Below are positions 43,945 to 55,900 of a stretch of DNA of 64,000 bases, piece after piece. The stretch is from Undaria pinnatifida. Taxonomy: Eukaryota; Sar; Phaeophyceae; Laminariales; Alariaceae. Position 1 is the stretch's first letter. Every line of letters starts with the position of its first letter. The translations under genes were made by a program, and so were the position numbers. The notes beneath the pieces are model-generated. The model was given only the letters and a program-made list of their open reading frames with translations, was not told where the DNA came from and did no database searches. Where the stretch lies: positions 5,237,344 to 5,301,343 of the forward strand of contig JABAKD010000012.1 of NCBI GenBank assembly GCA_012845835.1. The letters are read 5' to 3'.

Positions 43945-46900
43945 ATGACGAAGTGCCGTAACAGCCGCAAGGCGATGGCGACGGCCGTCGTCGCTGGCGC
44001 GACCCTGCTCGCCACATCCTCCGCGTTTACCTTCAGCGCACTACCTTCGTCCACCATTGTGTCGTCGAGCCGCGGCTCTAGAAGGAGCCGCGTTGACTCT
44101 ACCTTGCGGCCGAGCATGGTTGCGTCCGTCCCGAGAGTGGCTGACAGCTCTTCTTCCCAGGCTGGCACTGAGGGAGCGCCCCGCAAGCGACTACACGTCC
44201 AGGTGGGTGCTACAGTAGCGTCTGTAGTCAGGAGGGAAGGGGGCGGTTTCCCATCCCTCGCGGGTGTCTGGCTTTGTTTGTGCCGTGAGTCCGGGTCGAG
44301 GTGTGTGTGTGGTGGTGGCTCAGAGCGGCACGCGCTATTTGTGGAACATTTCTCGTATGATACTCTCACGCGACAAACGAAGATTGGAAGGTGCATCTGA
44401 CGCACGCGCTGCCGTGGTGATTTGTCATGTACGCGTGCCCCCACAGAGGAGCGACTTGAAAGCTCTCCGTGTGCTCAGAGCCTGCCTACGGCTTTTAGCG
44501 GGCCTTGGCCGGAAGAAGTCCTCGACACTTTGAGTACTCGTTGTGCTCTCGGCCGGTGTCCCGTTTGTATGTCTTGCCATGCCACGGGCCCCGTTTTGTG
44601 AAACACCAGGTGCAGAGAGTACGTACGAGTACGCATTTGAATTGACGTGGTTTCAAGATGCAAGATCAAGCAGTACCGGGTTCTGCTTCTTTACGCATTT
44701 GAATTGACGTGGATTGCAAGATGCAAGATCAAGCAGTCCCGGGTTCTGCTTCTTCTGCTTTTCGTAAGAGGATGCTATTAATACAAGCATTTGTGTGGTA
44801 GGTACGAAATACCTGGGACCCAAATGGTACCTGGGTAGCTTTCAGGTAGACTAATTGTACCAGGTATAAATTAGGCAGTGGGTCGGAGCCTGAGGATATC
44901 AACGTCAAGACGCGTGTTTTATTGAGATTTTTTTATGCTGATCGATAAGGTTGAACAGATCAGCTCACCGTAGCTCGCTGTAAGGGTATTGGGCGGGGAC
45001 ACAAGAGTGTCCCCTGCAGGTCTGCCAATTGAGCAGGTCCTCGGAGAGTAATCACTTTCTTTGCCTTCGTAAAGACGTAGTTTTTTCGATTCCACCAAAG
45101 CCCCGGGTGGCTTCTGAGATCGGAGGCTCGTGCCTCCGATCTATTTCCTGACTACCCCGAATATAAAACGCCAACCTTATCATACGAAACCCTTCCAATT
45201 GATCTCAATTCGGATACAGTATCGGCTACGGTTTAAGAGAAAATGTTTAAGAGAAAGTACGGGTTTAAGAGAGGGGGATTGGCTGGCACGACCAAAATCG
45301 ATTTTAGAGAGAACTGGTCTGATGTCTAGGATTTTCTCTTAGGGCCCGAATTAACGAGGAACTTGCAAAATCGAATTTCGTTTTTTTTTTATTGAAGTTA
45401 ATTTAATTTGCATCTGATTGGTCAAGAAATGAATCACCAAGCAGGCATTCTCAGAATTATTACGAAAAATCAAATTCAACAAAGAAGTAAAAAAAGACTT
45501 TCTCGGTCGAACTTAGTCGAAAATCGAAATTGAATTTAGGGAGTTTGTCCACCTAGACATTGCTTGTTCTGTGTAACCGAAGCCGGCCACGCGAATTGGT
45601 GCCATGTCGTCGGCTGATTGAGAGGCGAGAAGCCAACATTGCGAGAGGTAGGACCACCGGAGCAGCCGCAGCGCGGCCTCCGAAGGTCCTTAGCACAGCG
45701 TAGACCGCCTGCGACGCTTCGAAAGCAACCGAGACCGCCGCAAACCCAGTTTTTCGTCGCCCTGCACCTCGGAAGTTACACGACCAACTACCACATGATG
45801 ACTTCGCTCAGAAGTTCGACCGCTATATCCCCGTCGCTGCTGCCCGTGTCGGGCGGCGGCGTGGCGCCAGCCCATCCAAGAGACACCTAGAGCCATAGCC
45901 TCCAAGCCGCTGCCGGCCAAAAGAATCTGCGGCTAGCCGCGGCGCTCCGGGGAGGACGCGAGCCATCGCTCGCCTCGGTCGTTGCCCACGGGTGTTCGTT
46001 GACCCTTTTGCGTTTTTTTAATTTTTTTATTTCCTAGAACGCACTGCGCCGTTCCTTGATAAGAACCAAAGTAGAATTTTTCGTGTATTTTTCATGAAAT
46101 TAAAAAAAAAAAATCGAAGTTCGATTTTGCAAGTTCCTCGTTAATTCGGGCCGTTAAATCGAGCTGCTGGAAATCACACCACATAGCCATCACACGCATC
46201 ACACACAGCAGCTGCAGACACCATGCCCTGCGCAGCGGGCAGTCGCTGCACAGCTGTCCCCGACCACACGCCAGGCCCACCGAAGTTCACAAATCACCAA
46301 TGCAGAGGCGTCTGCGGGCAGTACCTCCATGGCACTTGTGGTGTGGTGGACCCGCTCGGGACCAGCGAGATGCACCGCATTTGCCACACCTGTGCGACCT
46401 CCCGCGAGAGTGAGATATGATTTAAGAGAATATTCTCTTATACCGTAGCCAACACAGTATAACAGAGAGCCGGATTTAAGAGAGGGAAACTGGGCTGGCA
46501 CGGACCTCTCTTAAACCGTAGCCGCTACTGTAATTACAGGCCTTTCGAAGCCGTATATTAACACTAGCCCACCCCGATGAGCCGCATGTGCTGAAATATG
46601 GGAGATTTGGGTAAGCTCCGGTTATACAAACTAGGCCATGATTCGAAGATGCGGCTCCTCAAAACCCAATCCCCCATACCTCTAACGGTCTGGCTATGGA
46701 GCCAGGAACACGCGAAGAAAAGCAGTTGAAAGAAAGGCAGACCCTACAAAAAGGCAAAAGCCACTCAATCAAAACCCTGCCGCGTACCGCCGGTGTGGCG
46801 GGGGGGGGCAGAAAAAGTTCTAGAACCTGACGCATACCGCCGGTGTGGCGGGGCGGGACAGAAAAGGCTCTACGGCAAACTAACCACAGAAAAGGTACTA

Positions 46901-49900
46901 TGGCGCTCGCGGAGATGTGCAGTCCAAAATGCTGGCTGAGTGTGGAGCGAACAAGTCTGATGGGTGGGGGCTTGGGCAGTTCCGCTGCGGAGTGGTCCAT
47001 GTGACCAACTGGCGGGGAACTGATGCGACCAAAAGCCGAGACAAGGAGTGTGCTCCGAAGAGCAGTGTCGTCCGCACGTAGTTGGAAGGTGACGTCCGTG
47101 TGGTACGTACCCGGCGACCAACAGGAGGGGCCCCTGCCATCTCACTGCTGTTGTGGTCGCCGTTGGAGGAGGAAGGGCACTCCCTCCATTGAAAAGCCAC
47201 CGGTGAAGGGACAGGGGTTGTGGGCTCGATGAAAAGCAAAGCAAAATCGCTACGAAAAGCAGCTATCGGAGAGATTGGAGGAACGCTCTACAATAGCAAG
47301 TCTAGCCTAAGACGCCGCCATAATGTAAGGGTATTGGCGGGGAGGGACACAGAGTGTCCCCTGCAGGTCTGCCAATTGAGCAGGTCCTCGGAGAGTACTC
47401 ACTTCTTTGCCTTCGTAGAGACGTAGCTTTATTCGATTCCACCAGAGCCCCGGATGGCTTCTGAGATCGGAGGCTCGTGCCTCCGATCTATTTCCTGACT
47501 ATCCCGAATATAAGACGCCAACCTTATCATACGAAACCCATCCAAATGATCTCAATTCAAATATTTACAGGCCTTTCGAGGCCGTATCTCAACATCGCAC
47601 TATTGTTAATAGCTTTTCGAGGGTAGCTCACCGCTGAGCTATATCGTACAAGCTACAACATGAGCTGCACGTGTTTTTTTAGCTAGACCCAGACACGTAC
47701 GATAGTTCATCTGCACTCGTTTTCAAGAGTAAAGCTTGAGCTATACCTGGCAGTAGAAGATCGTAGCTCGTCTGCAAATGTTCTCCAGGCTTCAGGTCAT
47801 CTTCGCCTACTATTAATGCTGTCATTCCATGAGGAGCAATCAGTGGGGAGGGTTACTCGATTGCGGCATCCACCGGGAAGTTTTTGTTGCTGATCGACGA
47901 TCAGCTACAAGTTGGCCGTGTATAGTGCTGGGGAGGTTTCATGGTGCCGATGACCTAGGATGCCAGACGTAAAATAATCGTGCGTTCTGCGATGCAGTGT
48001 TGAAATGATGCTCGTAGTAGTAGAGGCGTGGAGAAAATTATAATACGTTCGGGGGGGGAATACTGAAGGTGCACAGTAGTACAGGTAGCCTACTGCACAT
48101 GCAGAACTGCTGTTATTATAATGGTATATCAGGTAAGCAGCATGGGCCGTTGATGTGAAGTGCGAAGTCAACTATTGATACGACAACATCAGAGTATAAC
48201 AGCTACATAAGAGGTCGTACGTCGGCAGGACTTTGCGAGTACAAATACACGTCGTTAGGCTTCGCCCGCTAACGCCAGCCGACTTCCCGGCTATATCGGG
48301 GAGCGAAGTAATCCGAACCCACGACAAACACGTTACCCTCCATATTGTATATTCCCCTTTTTTCACGAAACATGTTTGGTTCTGATTGCTATGTATATAC
48401 CTCGTAATCGCCCCAGGCGAACGAAGCGAGCGAAAATCAGCCCCGCTCCCCTCCTCCCGGCCGAGGGGCGCCCGCCGGAGGCGAATTTTCAATGTCGAGT
48501 ATTTTTCTTTCCCTTTCTTTTGCTCGTCCCATCTATTATCTACACACGTTTTCCTTTCTCCTTCTCCCTCTCTAGACGTAACTCAGATCCTCCGGGGTCA
48601 GATACTAACCAAAGGCTCTTCTTCCCCCTCCCCGCTAGGGTGTGATACGCGCCTTCTTTTTTATCGCGGGAAGACTCCAACTATTTCTTCCCTCGTCCAC
48701 TCGTTTCGACCCTACAATGTCATCAATTTTCGCACAATCTACTACTAATACTGTAAGCATCTCGCCCTGAGCTTCCTGACGCGTGGGGAAGCCCAACATG
48801 TTGGATATGTGATACCTCCGGGAAGCGAATGTCTTATAAACGCCACCTAAGAACCAGTAGTTGACTTGACCCCTTTAGAGCCCCAAAACCCCTCCCTACA
48901 AATACTAGTTCCAAGTGCTATAGAAGGCTTAGTTCGGATAAGCGACTTGTTAACCTTTGGCAAGTGGTCAAACGGACTAATACCCCACTAATTCCTTAAC
49001 AAATGGCGTCATCGACAGACCATGTTTTTTTGGGGCCGTGGGTTCGAATCCCACCATCCACAATAATAAACTTCTTCAGAATTTCCTCATGTCGAACTTG
49101 AACACCACTCTCCGCGGTATCCCCAGGAAATGAAACCGCTTGGATATTGATACGTCCGCCCGTATATCCGGCCGACCTACTATCCCGCCGTTTCAGGGGG
49201 GGGGGGGTGTTATAAGGCTTAGTTTGGGTAAGCTATTGGTTAACCTTTTGCAAGGTATCGAACAGACTAATACCCCACTAATTCCTTAACAAATGGCTCC
49301 CTCGCCAGAAATTGAACCCGGGTCTCATGAGTGAAAGTCATATACCCTAACGGAGGGAGCCATTTGTTGCGCCATTTGTTTAGCAATTAGTGGGGTATTA
49401 ATCGGTTTTGATACTTTGCAAAAGGTTAACCAATAGCTTACCCAAACTAAGCCTGATAACATTCCCCCCCCCGCTGAAACGGCGGCATAGCAGGCTGGCC
49501 GGATATACGGGCGAACCTGTCAATATCCAAGCGGTTTCATTTCCTGGGGATAGCGGGGAGAGGTGTTTTTTAAGTTGGACGTGGGGAAAGTCTGAAAAAG
49601 TTTATTGTGGTGGATGGTGGGATTTGAACCCACGACCCCGAAAAAAACATGGTCTGTCGACGACGCCATTTGTTAAGGAATTAGTGGGGTATTAGTCCGT
49701 TTGACCACTTGCCAAAGGTCAACCAATAGCTTATCCAAACTAAGCCTTATAACACGAGTAGTCTGTCTCCGAAACAGGTTTCCAATCGCAAAGGCGTTAA
49801 TCTGTGCCTAGTCATAGATAGCTCTACATACCGCTGGAGGTGCCGCCGGAGACGATTTTTTACGCTATGCTTGCTTTTTTTTGCGTCCACAATCAGACTG

Positions 49901-52900
49901 GTATACTGCAGTGAAAAGTCTTTGTACAAGTGAAGACGCCGAACAGGTTGGACAGTTGGTACCACTGCCTGCATGCATTTATTGCTCTATTCAGTCGTTC
50001 GTTCGATTATTCATTCATTTATTCACGCATTCATTCAATGATTCATTCAGTCAGTCAAACCATCCGCCAGACAGTCAGCCAAACAGACACTCAGTCAGTC
50101 CGTCCGTCGGTCGGTCGGTCCGTCGGTCGGTCCGTCGGTCGGTCGGTCGGTCGGTCGGTCGGTTAACCAGTCAGTCAATCATTCATTCATGCATCCGTTC
50201 CCTCATCCACGTTTCACTGAATCACTAATTCGTTCGTTTGTTCGTTCCGTCGTAGGTTCATTCCTCATCAACTCATCCTTCACTCATTCGTTGTTTGTGC
50301 AATTGCTGGTTTAATGATGGATTGATGGGTTGATTGACTCATTGGTTAATTGGTTGGTTGACCGATCCGTTGCTTTTGATTGGTCCGACAGTTGGGCGAC
50401 GCGTTCTACGACCTGACCGGATGGCGGAAGATGCACCCCGCGGGAAACCACTGGATCGATCGTTTTGAGGTGAGGGATTAAGGGAGACGGTGGACACCCG
50501 CTGTGACCACTGCTTTTACTTCTTGTTCAGAAAATCACAGGGCGTAAAAAGATCCTTTCTAATTCACCTGGAGACTATTGATAGTAATCAATCTTAACAG
50601 TTGTTTCTGCTGGAGACTATACGCGAAGAAAACATGGTTGCCCCGCGTTTAAAAACTCAGATGTGTGCTCCAGCTCCTTCCGTTATTTTGTCTTCCCCCC
50701 CCTTTTTTTGTCCCACGATCCTTGTTCCCACCCCACCCCCCACCCCACCCCTTCACCCCTCCACCGTCCATCACCCTCGCCCGCAACCCACCCTTTATCC
50801 CACTCCCCCCTCCCCACCCACTCCGGCGATGGTAGGGACGGGACGCGACGGACGTCATGACGGCGTTCCACTCCGACGATGCGTTTGATCGTTTGAAGAC
50901 CTTACCCAAGGTCAGGGGCAAGGAGGCCGTAGAGCCGAACACTGTCACCAAGAACTTCAGGGCCTTTCGGAAGGAGCTGGTGAGAGGGCAAGGTATTGGC
51001 GACGGGTTTGCAGAGAGGAGCCGCGCTTGAGGGGGGAGGGAGGGGGAGATCGGGGAGGAGGGGGTGCAGAGAAGGAATGGGGAGGGGTGCTTAGAGGTAT
51101 GGGGTGGTGAGGAGAGGAAGGGGGGGAGCGGTGAGGGCATGGGTTTGTAGAGCGAACGGCGCGGGGGGGGGGGTGCAGAGAGGAGAGAAGAGGGCGAGGG
51201 GCGGGTGTACAGAGAGAGGTGGGGGGCTTGTATGGGAGAGGCGGAGGTGTTGTGCTATGAAGAAGCTGGAGGGGAGGGGATGGGGGGGGGCGAATCAAAC
51301 CGCACTGTGTTTTTGTATGCATGCGGTTGTGTAGTTTCGTGTTTGTGGCGTGTGAGTGGGCGCGTTCGAACGTAGCGTGGTGGTGCCTTCGGTGGATGCT
51401 GTGGTTGGTAGACGCAACCTTTCAGCCGGCTGCTGTACGTATCATATCGTATGAGTAGTAGGTAAACGACAACCTGTAGCCTAAGAACAACCAGGTACTT
51501 GATAACCGTTTTTTCAAGTATTGCAACACGACAACGATCGAAAACGAAAATGATTAACGTAATCGAAAGCAAAAACAAAATTGAAACAAAACAGAAACGA
51601 CGACGAAAACGACTACGAAAATATAAAACGTAAGCTAGAAACGAAAGCAAATACAAACGCAAAAACGAAACCAAAACGAGACCAAAAGCAATTGCAAAAA
51701 CAAAATGAAAAGCGAAAACACGCTCGTAACTAAAACTAACACCGAACCCGAACCCGAAAACTCAACTTGAAACCTACAATAGGTGGAGGCGGGATGGTTC
51801 AAACGGGTGTGGTACAAGGACGCCTTTCTGCTGGCCTCGCAGCTCGGCACCTTCGCCGCCGGCATCGTGATCACCCGCACCAACCCCTGGCTGGGAACCT
51901 TGGTTTTGGGTGTGGCGCACACCACGGGGGGATGGCTTGCCCACGACATGGTGCACGGCCGCGGGAAGTGAGTGATGTTTATTTCGCTTGCCTTGCCGTG
52001 TTTGTTGCTTTGTTCCTGTTTCTGTTTTTTGTGTTTAGCTTGTTGTGTCTTGTGTGTTGTCTTGTGTGTTGTCATGCGTATTGTCTCTTGTGTTGTATTG
52101 TGTTGTCTCGTCTTGCGTTGTCTTGTCTAGTCTTGTCTTGCGTTGTCTTGTCTTGTCTTGTCTTGTCTTGTCTTGTCTTGTCTTGTCTTGTCTTGTCTTG
52201 TCTTGTCTTGTCTTGTCTTGTCTTGTCTTGTCTTGTCTTGTCTTGTCTTGTCTTGTCTTGTCTTGTCTTGTCTTGTCTTGTCTTGTCTTGTCTTGTCTTG
52301 TTTTGTCTTGTCTTGTCTCGTCTTGTTCGTCGCTTACGTCCTGTACGCGATCTTGTAGCCGGAGCCGGAGGTCTCCTCAAAAGCCTTGCCTTGCCATGCC
52401 TTGCCTTGCCTTGCCTTGTCTTGTCTTGTCTTGTCTTGTCTTGTGTCTTGCATTGTCTCGTGTTGTCTTGTGCTGTGTGTTTTGTCTTGTCTCCTAGGGG
52501 TTTGTAGTGTCTTTTGTGTTGTTTTCTTTGCTTGTTTGATGTCATGCCCTGTTCCTTCTTTTTTGTTTTGCGGTGTCTTTTGCTGGCCTTTTCGTGCTTT
52601 GTTGCTTGTATTCTGGCCATGTTTTTTGCTTGTTTTTTTATTATTTCTTGTCTTCCGGTGCCTTGCCTTGCTCTGCATTCGCTAACACGTCCGCTAACGC
52701 TACTATCAAAAGTCACTAACGCCAACACCATAACGCCTACGTGACAGATACTGCAACGCTATGCGGCACTACGGAGCCATCACGTGCGGCTTGAGCTCTA
52801 AGTGGTGGTCGGAGAAGCACAACCTCCACCACGCCTTCACTAACGTCGTTGGCGTCGACGAGGACATCATGGTAAGGAGGCGGTGGGGATGGGGGGGGGG

Positions 52901-55900
52901 GGTCGGTACATAAGGGCCCGAATTAACGAAGAACTTGCCAAATCGAATTTCAATTTTTTTTGGAATTGAATTTAATTTGTATCTGATTTGTCAAAAAATG
53001 AATCGCCAAGCAGGCGTTCTCAGAATTATTACCAAAACTCGAATTCGACAAAGAAGTAAAAAAAGACTTTCTCGGTCGAATTTAGTCGAAAATCGAAATT
53101 CAATTTGGGGAGTTTGTCCACCTAGACATGGCATGTTCTATGTAAAAATCCGGCCACGCGAATCGGTGCCATGTCGTCGGCTGATTGAGAGGCGAGAAGC
53201 CACCATTGCGAGAGGTAGGACCACCGGAGCAGCCGCAGCGCGGCCTACGAAAGTCCTTAGCACAGTGTAGACCGCCTGCAACGCTTCGAAAACAATCGAA
53301 CCCAGTTTTTCGTCGCCCTGCACCTCGAAAGTTACACGACCAACTACCACATGACGACTTCGCTCAGAAGTTTGACCGCTATATCCCCGTCGCTGCTGCC
53401 CGTGTCGGGCGACGGGGTGGCGCCAGCCCATCCAAGAGACGCCTAGAGCCATAGCCTCCAAGCCGCTGCCGGCCAACACAATCTGCCGCTAGCCGCGGCG
53501 CTCCGGGGAGGACGCGATGCTCTCGCCTTGGTCGTTGCCCACGGGTGTTCGTCGACCCTCTTGCGTTTTTTTTATTCTGGAACGCACTACGCCGTTCCTT
53601 GATAAGAATCAGAGTTGAACTTTTCGGGTATTTTTTCATGAAATCAAGATGAAAAAATCGAATTACGTTTTTCCGTGCTCTTCGTTAATCTGGGCCCTAA
53701 TACATGTACCCGTGTGTGATTGTGCGTGTTTTATGTCGCATCGGCAGCGTTTGTTGATTTTTTTTTTTTTTTGCGTGCAGGGCCATGGGGAGGGAGGGGG
53801 GGGAGGGGAGGAGGGGGAGGGGGGGGGGGGGGTATTGGTGGTCACAGAATCACTACGACCTTCACCGCGCTTGTTTCATGCTTAGCCAGACGCATGCTTC
53901 GATAGAGGTGTACCTTTTTTTGGTGATTTTTTTTTCTTAATGACGGGGGGCTCAAAATCGTCGGGGAAAAGAAAAACAAAATAATAGGCCTTTTTTTTCG
54001 CGATTCTCGTTGTGCACCTAAATAGGCCATGGGATTTTTTCGTCCCGTACTCGTAGAAGTTTTCGTTTTTGTTCGAATCGGCATTTTGGGAGAGAGAGGT
54101 CGTGAGCTCCCAAATTGAGGAACCTTGAAAGAAAAAAAGGTGGCGCGCCTCGATCGTAGCACGCGTCGCCATGGACCCTCGCATCCCTATATCGCCGGGA
54201 TGGAGCACGTCGGATTTTTACTCACCAGGCACAAATTCCTTGCGCCCACCGCTGGGGGTGGGGGGTCGGTACACACTCTGCAGGAAGAGCTACATGGTGC
54301 CTTGTGTGAAAGACATCATCGTGAGGAGGCGGAGGGGGGGGGGGGGGGGGATCGGAATGTATTACCCATGTTTTGTGATGATGCGCACGCCTCATTGGCA
54401 GCGTGGAGTGGAACGGTTTTTACGGGTGGAAGCGAATATGTCAGGAAACGGTCGGTCATGGGAAGACGTCAAGGGTGTGACACCGATTGTTCCACACTAA
54501 AACCTAGTAGTTTGGCGTCAGGGAAGGTAAATCATTGAAAAATTGCCGTCACTGCCGTCGGTCAAGGACTGAAAGTGCCATCTCCCGACAAAGTGCCATC
54601 TCCCGACATCTTCCGGGGAGGCAGGGAGGGAGGGAGTTGGGGCCGAGTTGTGCCGCTGAAGCCGGCAACAGCAGTAATGTACGATATAGGTCGTGAAAGT
54701 AAATTATATCGTCGAACGTGGTTCTCAAGGATTGTGGACGGCATTTGTTTTGCGGCAGTCAGCAGTGCGTGTATGTATGTACGATTGCTTGCTTGTTTGA
54801 AGGCTCTACTCCTCATGAAAAATTGAGAGAATGCCCATGAAATTGAAACTGAAAACGCAATTGATAGTACATGTTACTAAGCTGATATTGGCTTTGAAAC
54901 TCAGTTTAAGAACTAAATGGATACTGGAAAAGTGAACAAGTTAAACTTTTATGAAATTTAAACCTTGTGAAATTCATAAAGGTGGAGCCGGCGCTGTGGC
55001 TCTGGGCACCGGACGACGAGCGTGACCGCCCCTGGAGGAAATTTCAGCACCTGTACTGGCCGCTGCCCTTCTCCCTCACTTTCTTGCTCTGGCGCATTGA
55101 TTCCGTCAGAACCGCCTTCGCCAAGAAGCTCAAGCTTGAGGTAAGTCGGGCACGTGATTGGGGGAGAGCTCTTTGTTCCCGGCTTGGTCCTAGCTTCGAC
55201 TGATGTACGTTTTTTTTTTTTTTAATGCCAAAAGTAAGGATACCTCAGCTGTGCGGCGGAGGAGTTCGTCGAAGCTCGTCTTTGCACTCTGCGCGTGATA
55301 CAACACTGAGCTCGCTAGGGCTGTGAGTCGGTCTCATTTCACGACTAGTAACTGGTCGCTGGTCGCCGACTAGCCAACTTTAGACGGCAAGTCGGCTGCG
55401 TCGCTTTCGCCAACCGACTTGCCGACTAAAGTCAGGCGAGCGAAGCGAGCCGAAAAAGCCCCTCCTAGCCGAGGGGACCCCGTTGAAGGCGTCCACTACT
55501 ACCTCGTGTGGGCCGGTCGGTGTTACTACTTGTCCGGTTGCGAGGGCGGTGGCTAATACCTAGTAGTTTTTTACCTTAGTTTTTTGCAGTTTTTTTTGTC
55601 TCCTTTTTCCGTGTGCTACGCCCCCCGGGATTTCAAGTCGACCGCAATCCGAAGGGGAAGATTGTACACCTTGTTTTATTCTTCAGCACCAACTCCGTTT
55701 CATACTTGGTTCATCCCTGTGTTCTTCTTGGCCTAACCCTCTATCCCCTCCTTCTAAGCCTCTATCCGTCTCTGTCTGTGTCTCTGCGTCTCTTTCTGCG
55801 CAGTTTCCCGTGTCGCTTAGTGTCTCTGCGTCTATTTCTGTGCATGTGCCTGCGTCGCTCAAATCCCTCGGTCTATTCCGATGTCCGTGCGTGTCTGCGG

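Larger units (their letters stand above)
45217..46530. mobile_element. TA-flanked DNA transposon (Tc1/mariner-like ends) inside the left LTR
   Basis: Left end CAGTATCGGCTACGGTTTAA and right end TTAAACCGTAGCCGCTACTG are inverted repeats flanked by TA on both sides. The other LTR shows the empty site: CAATTCAAATATTTACAGG where this copy has CAATTCGGATA, then the element, then TAATTACAGG. Subterminal TTTAAGAGA words repeat at both ends. It contains a small zinc-finger frame and a nested Harbinger-like element. Confidence 0.8.
44979..47594 (-). mobile_element. Short LTR retroelement (TRIM-like), minus orientation
   Basis: Two related direct repeats, 44979-46563 (interrupted) and 47324-47594, begin TGTAAGGGTATTGG and end AACA on the plus strand. 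Read on the minus strand they start TGTT and end TACA, as LTRs do. TCGC flanks both sides (44975-44978 and 47595-47598), fitting a target duplication. On the minus strand GGGGTGGG just before the downstream LTR could be the polypurine tract. The internal part (46564-47323, 760 bp) has no recognisable gag or pol, so it would be non-autonomous. It lies in the first intron of the desaturase gene. Confidence 0.75.

Noticed and set aside
45618-45890. 90-codon frame shared by both Harbinger-like elements
   Set aside because: Homologous sequence is present in both copies, but frames are shifted between them and no DDE transposase motif is visible; more likely non-coding internal sequence.
49007-49075. 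Intact tRNA gene around GTGGGTTCGAATCCCACC
   Set aside because: The T arm is good, but no matching acceptor 5' strand or anticodon arm can be folded; treated as a tRNA-like block of the palindrome.
51767-52507. 246-codon frame with (LSCLV)n
   Set aside because: Its first part overlaps a real desaturase exon, in a different reading frame; the rest is the TCTTG satellite after the donor at 51967.
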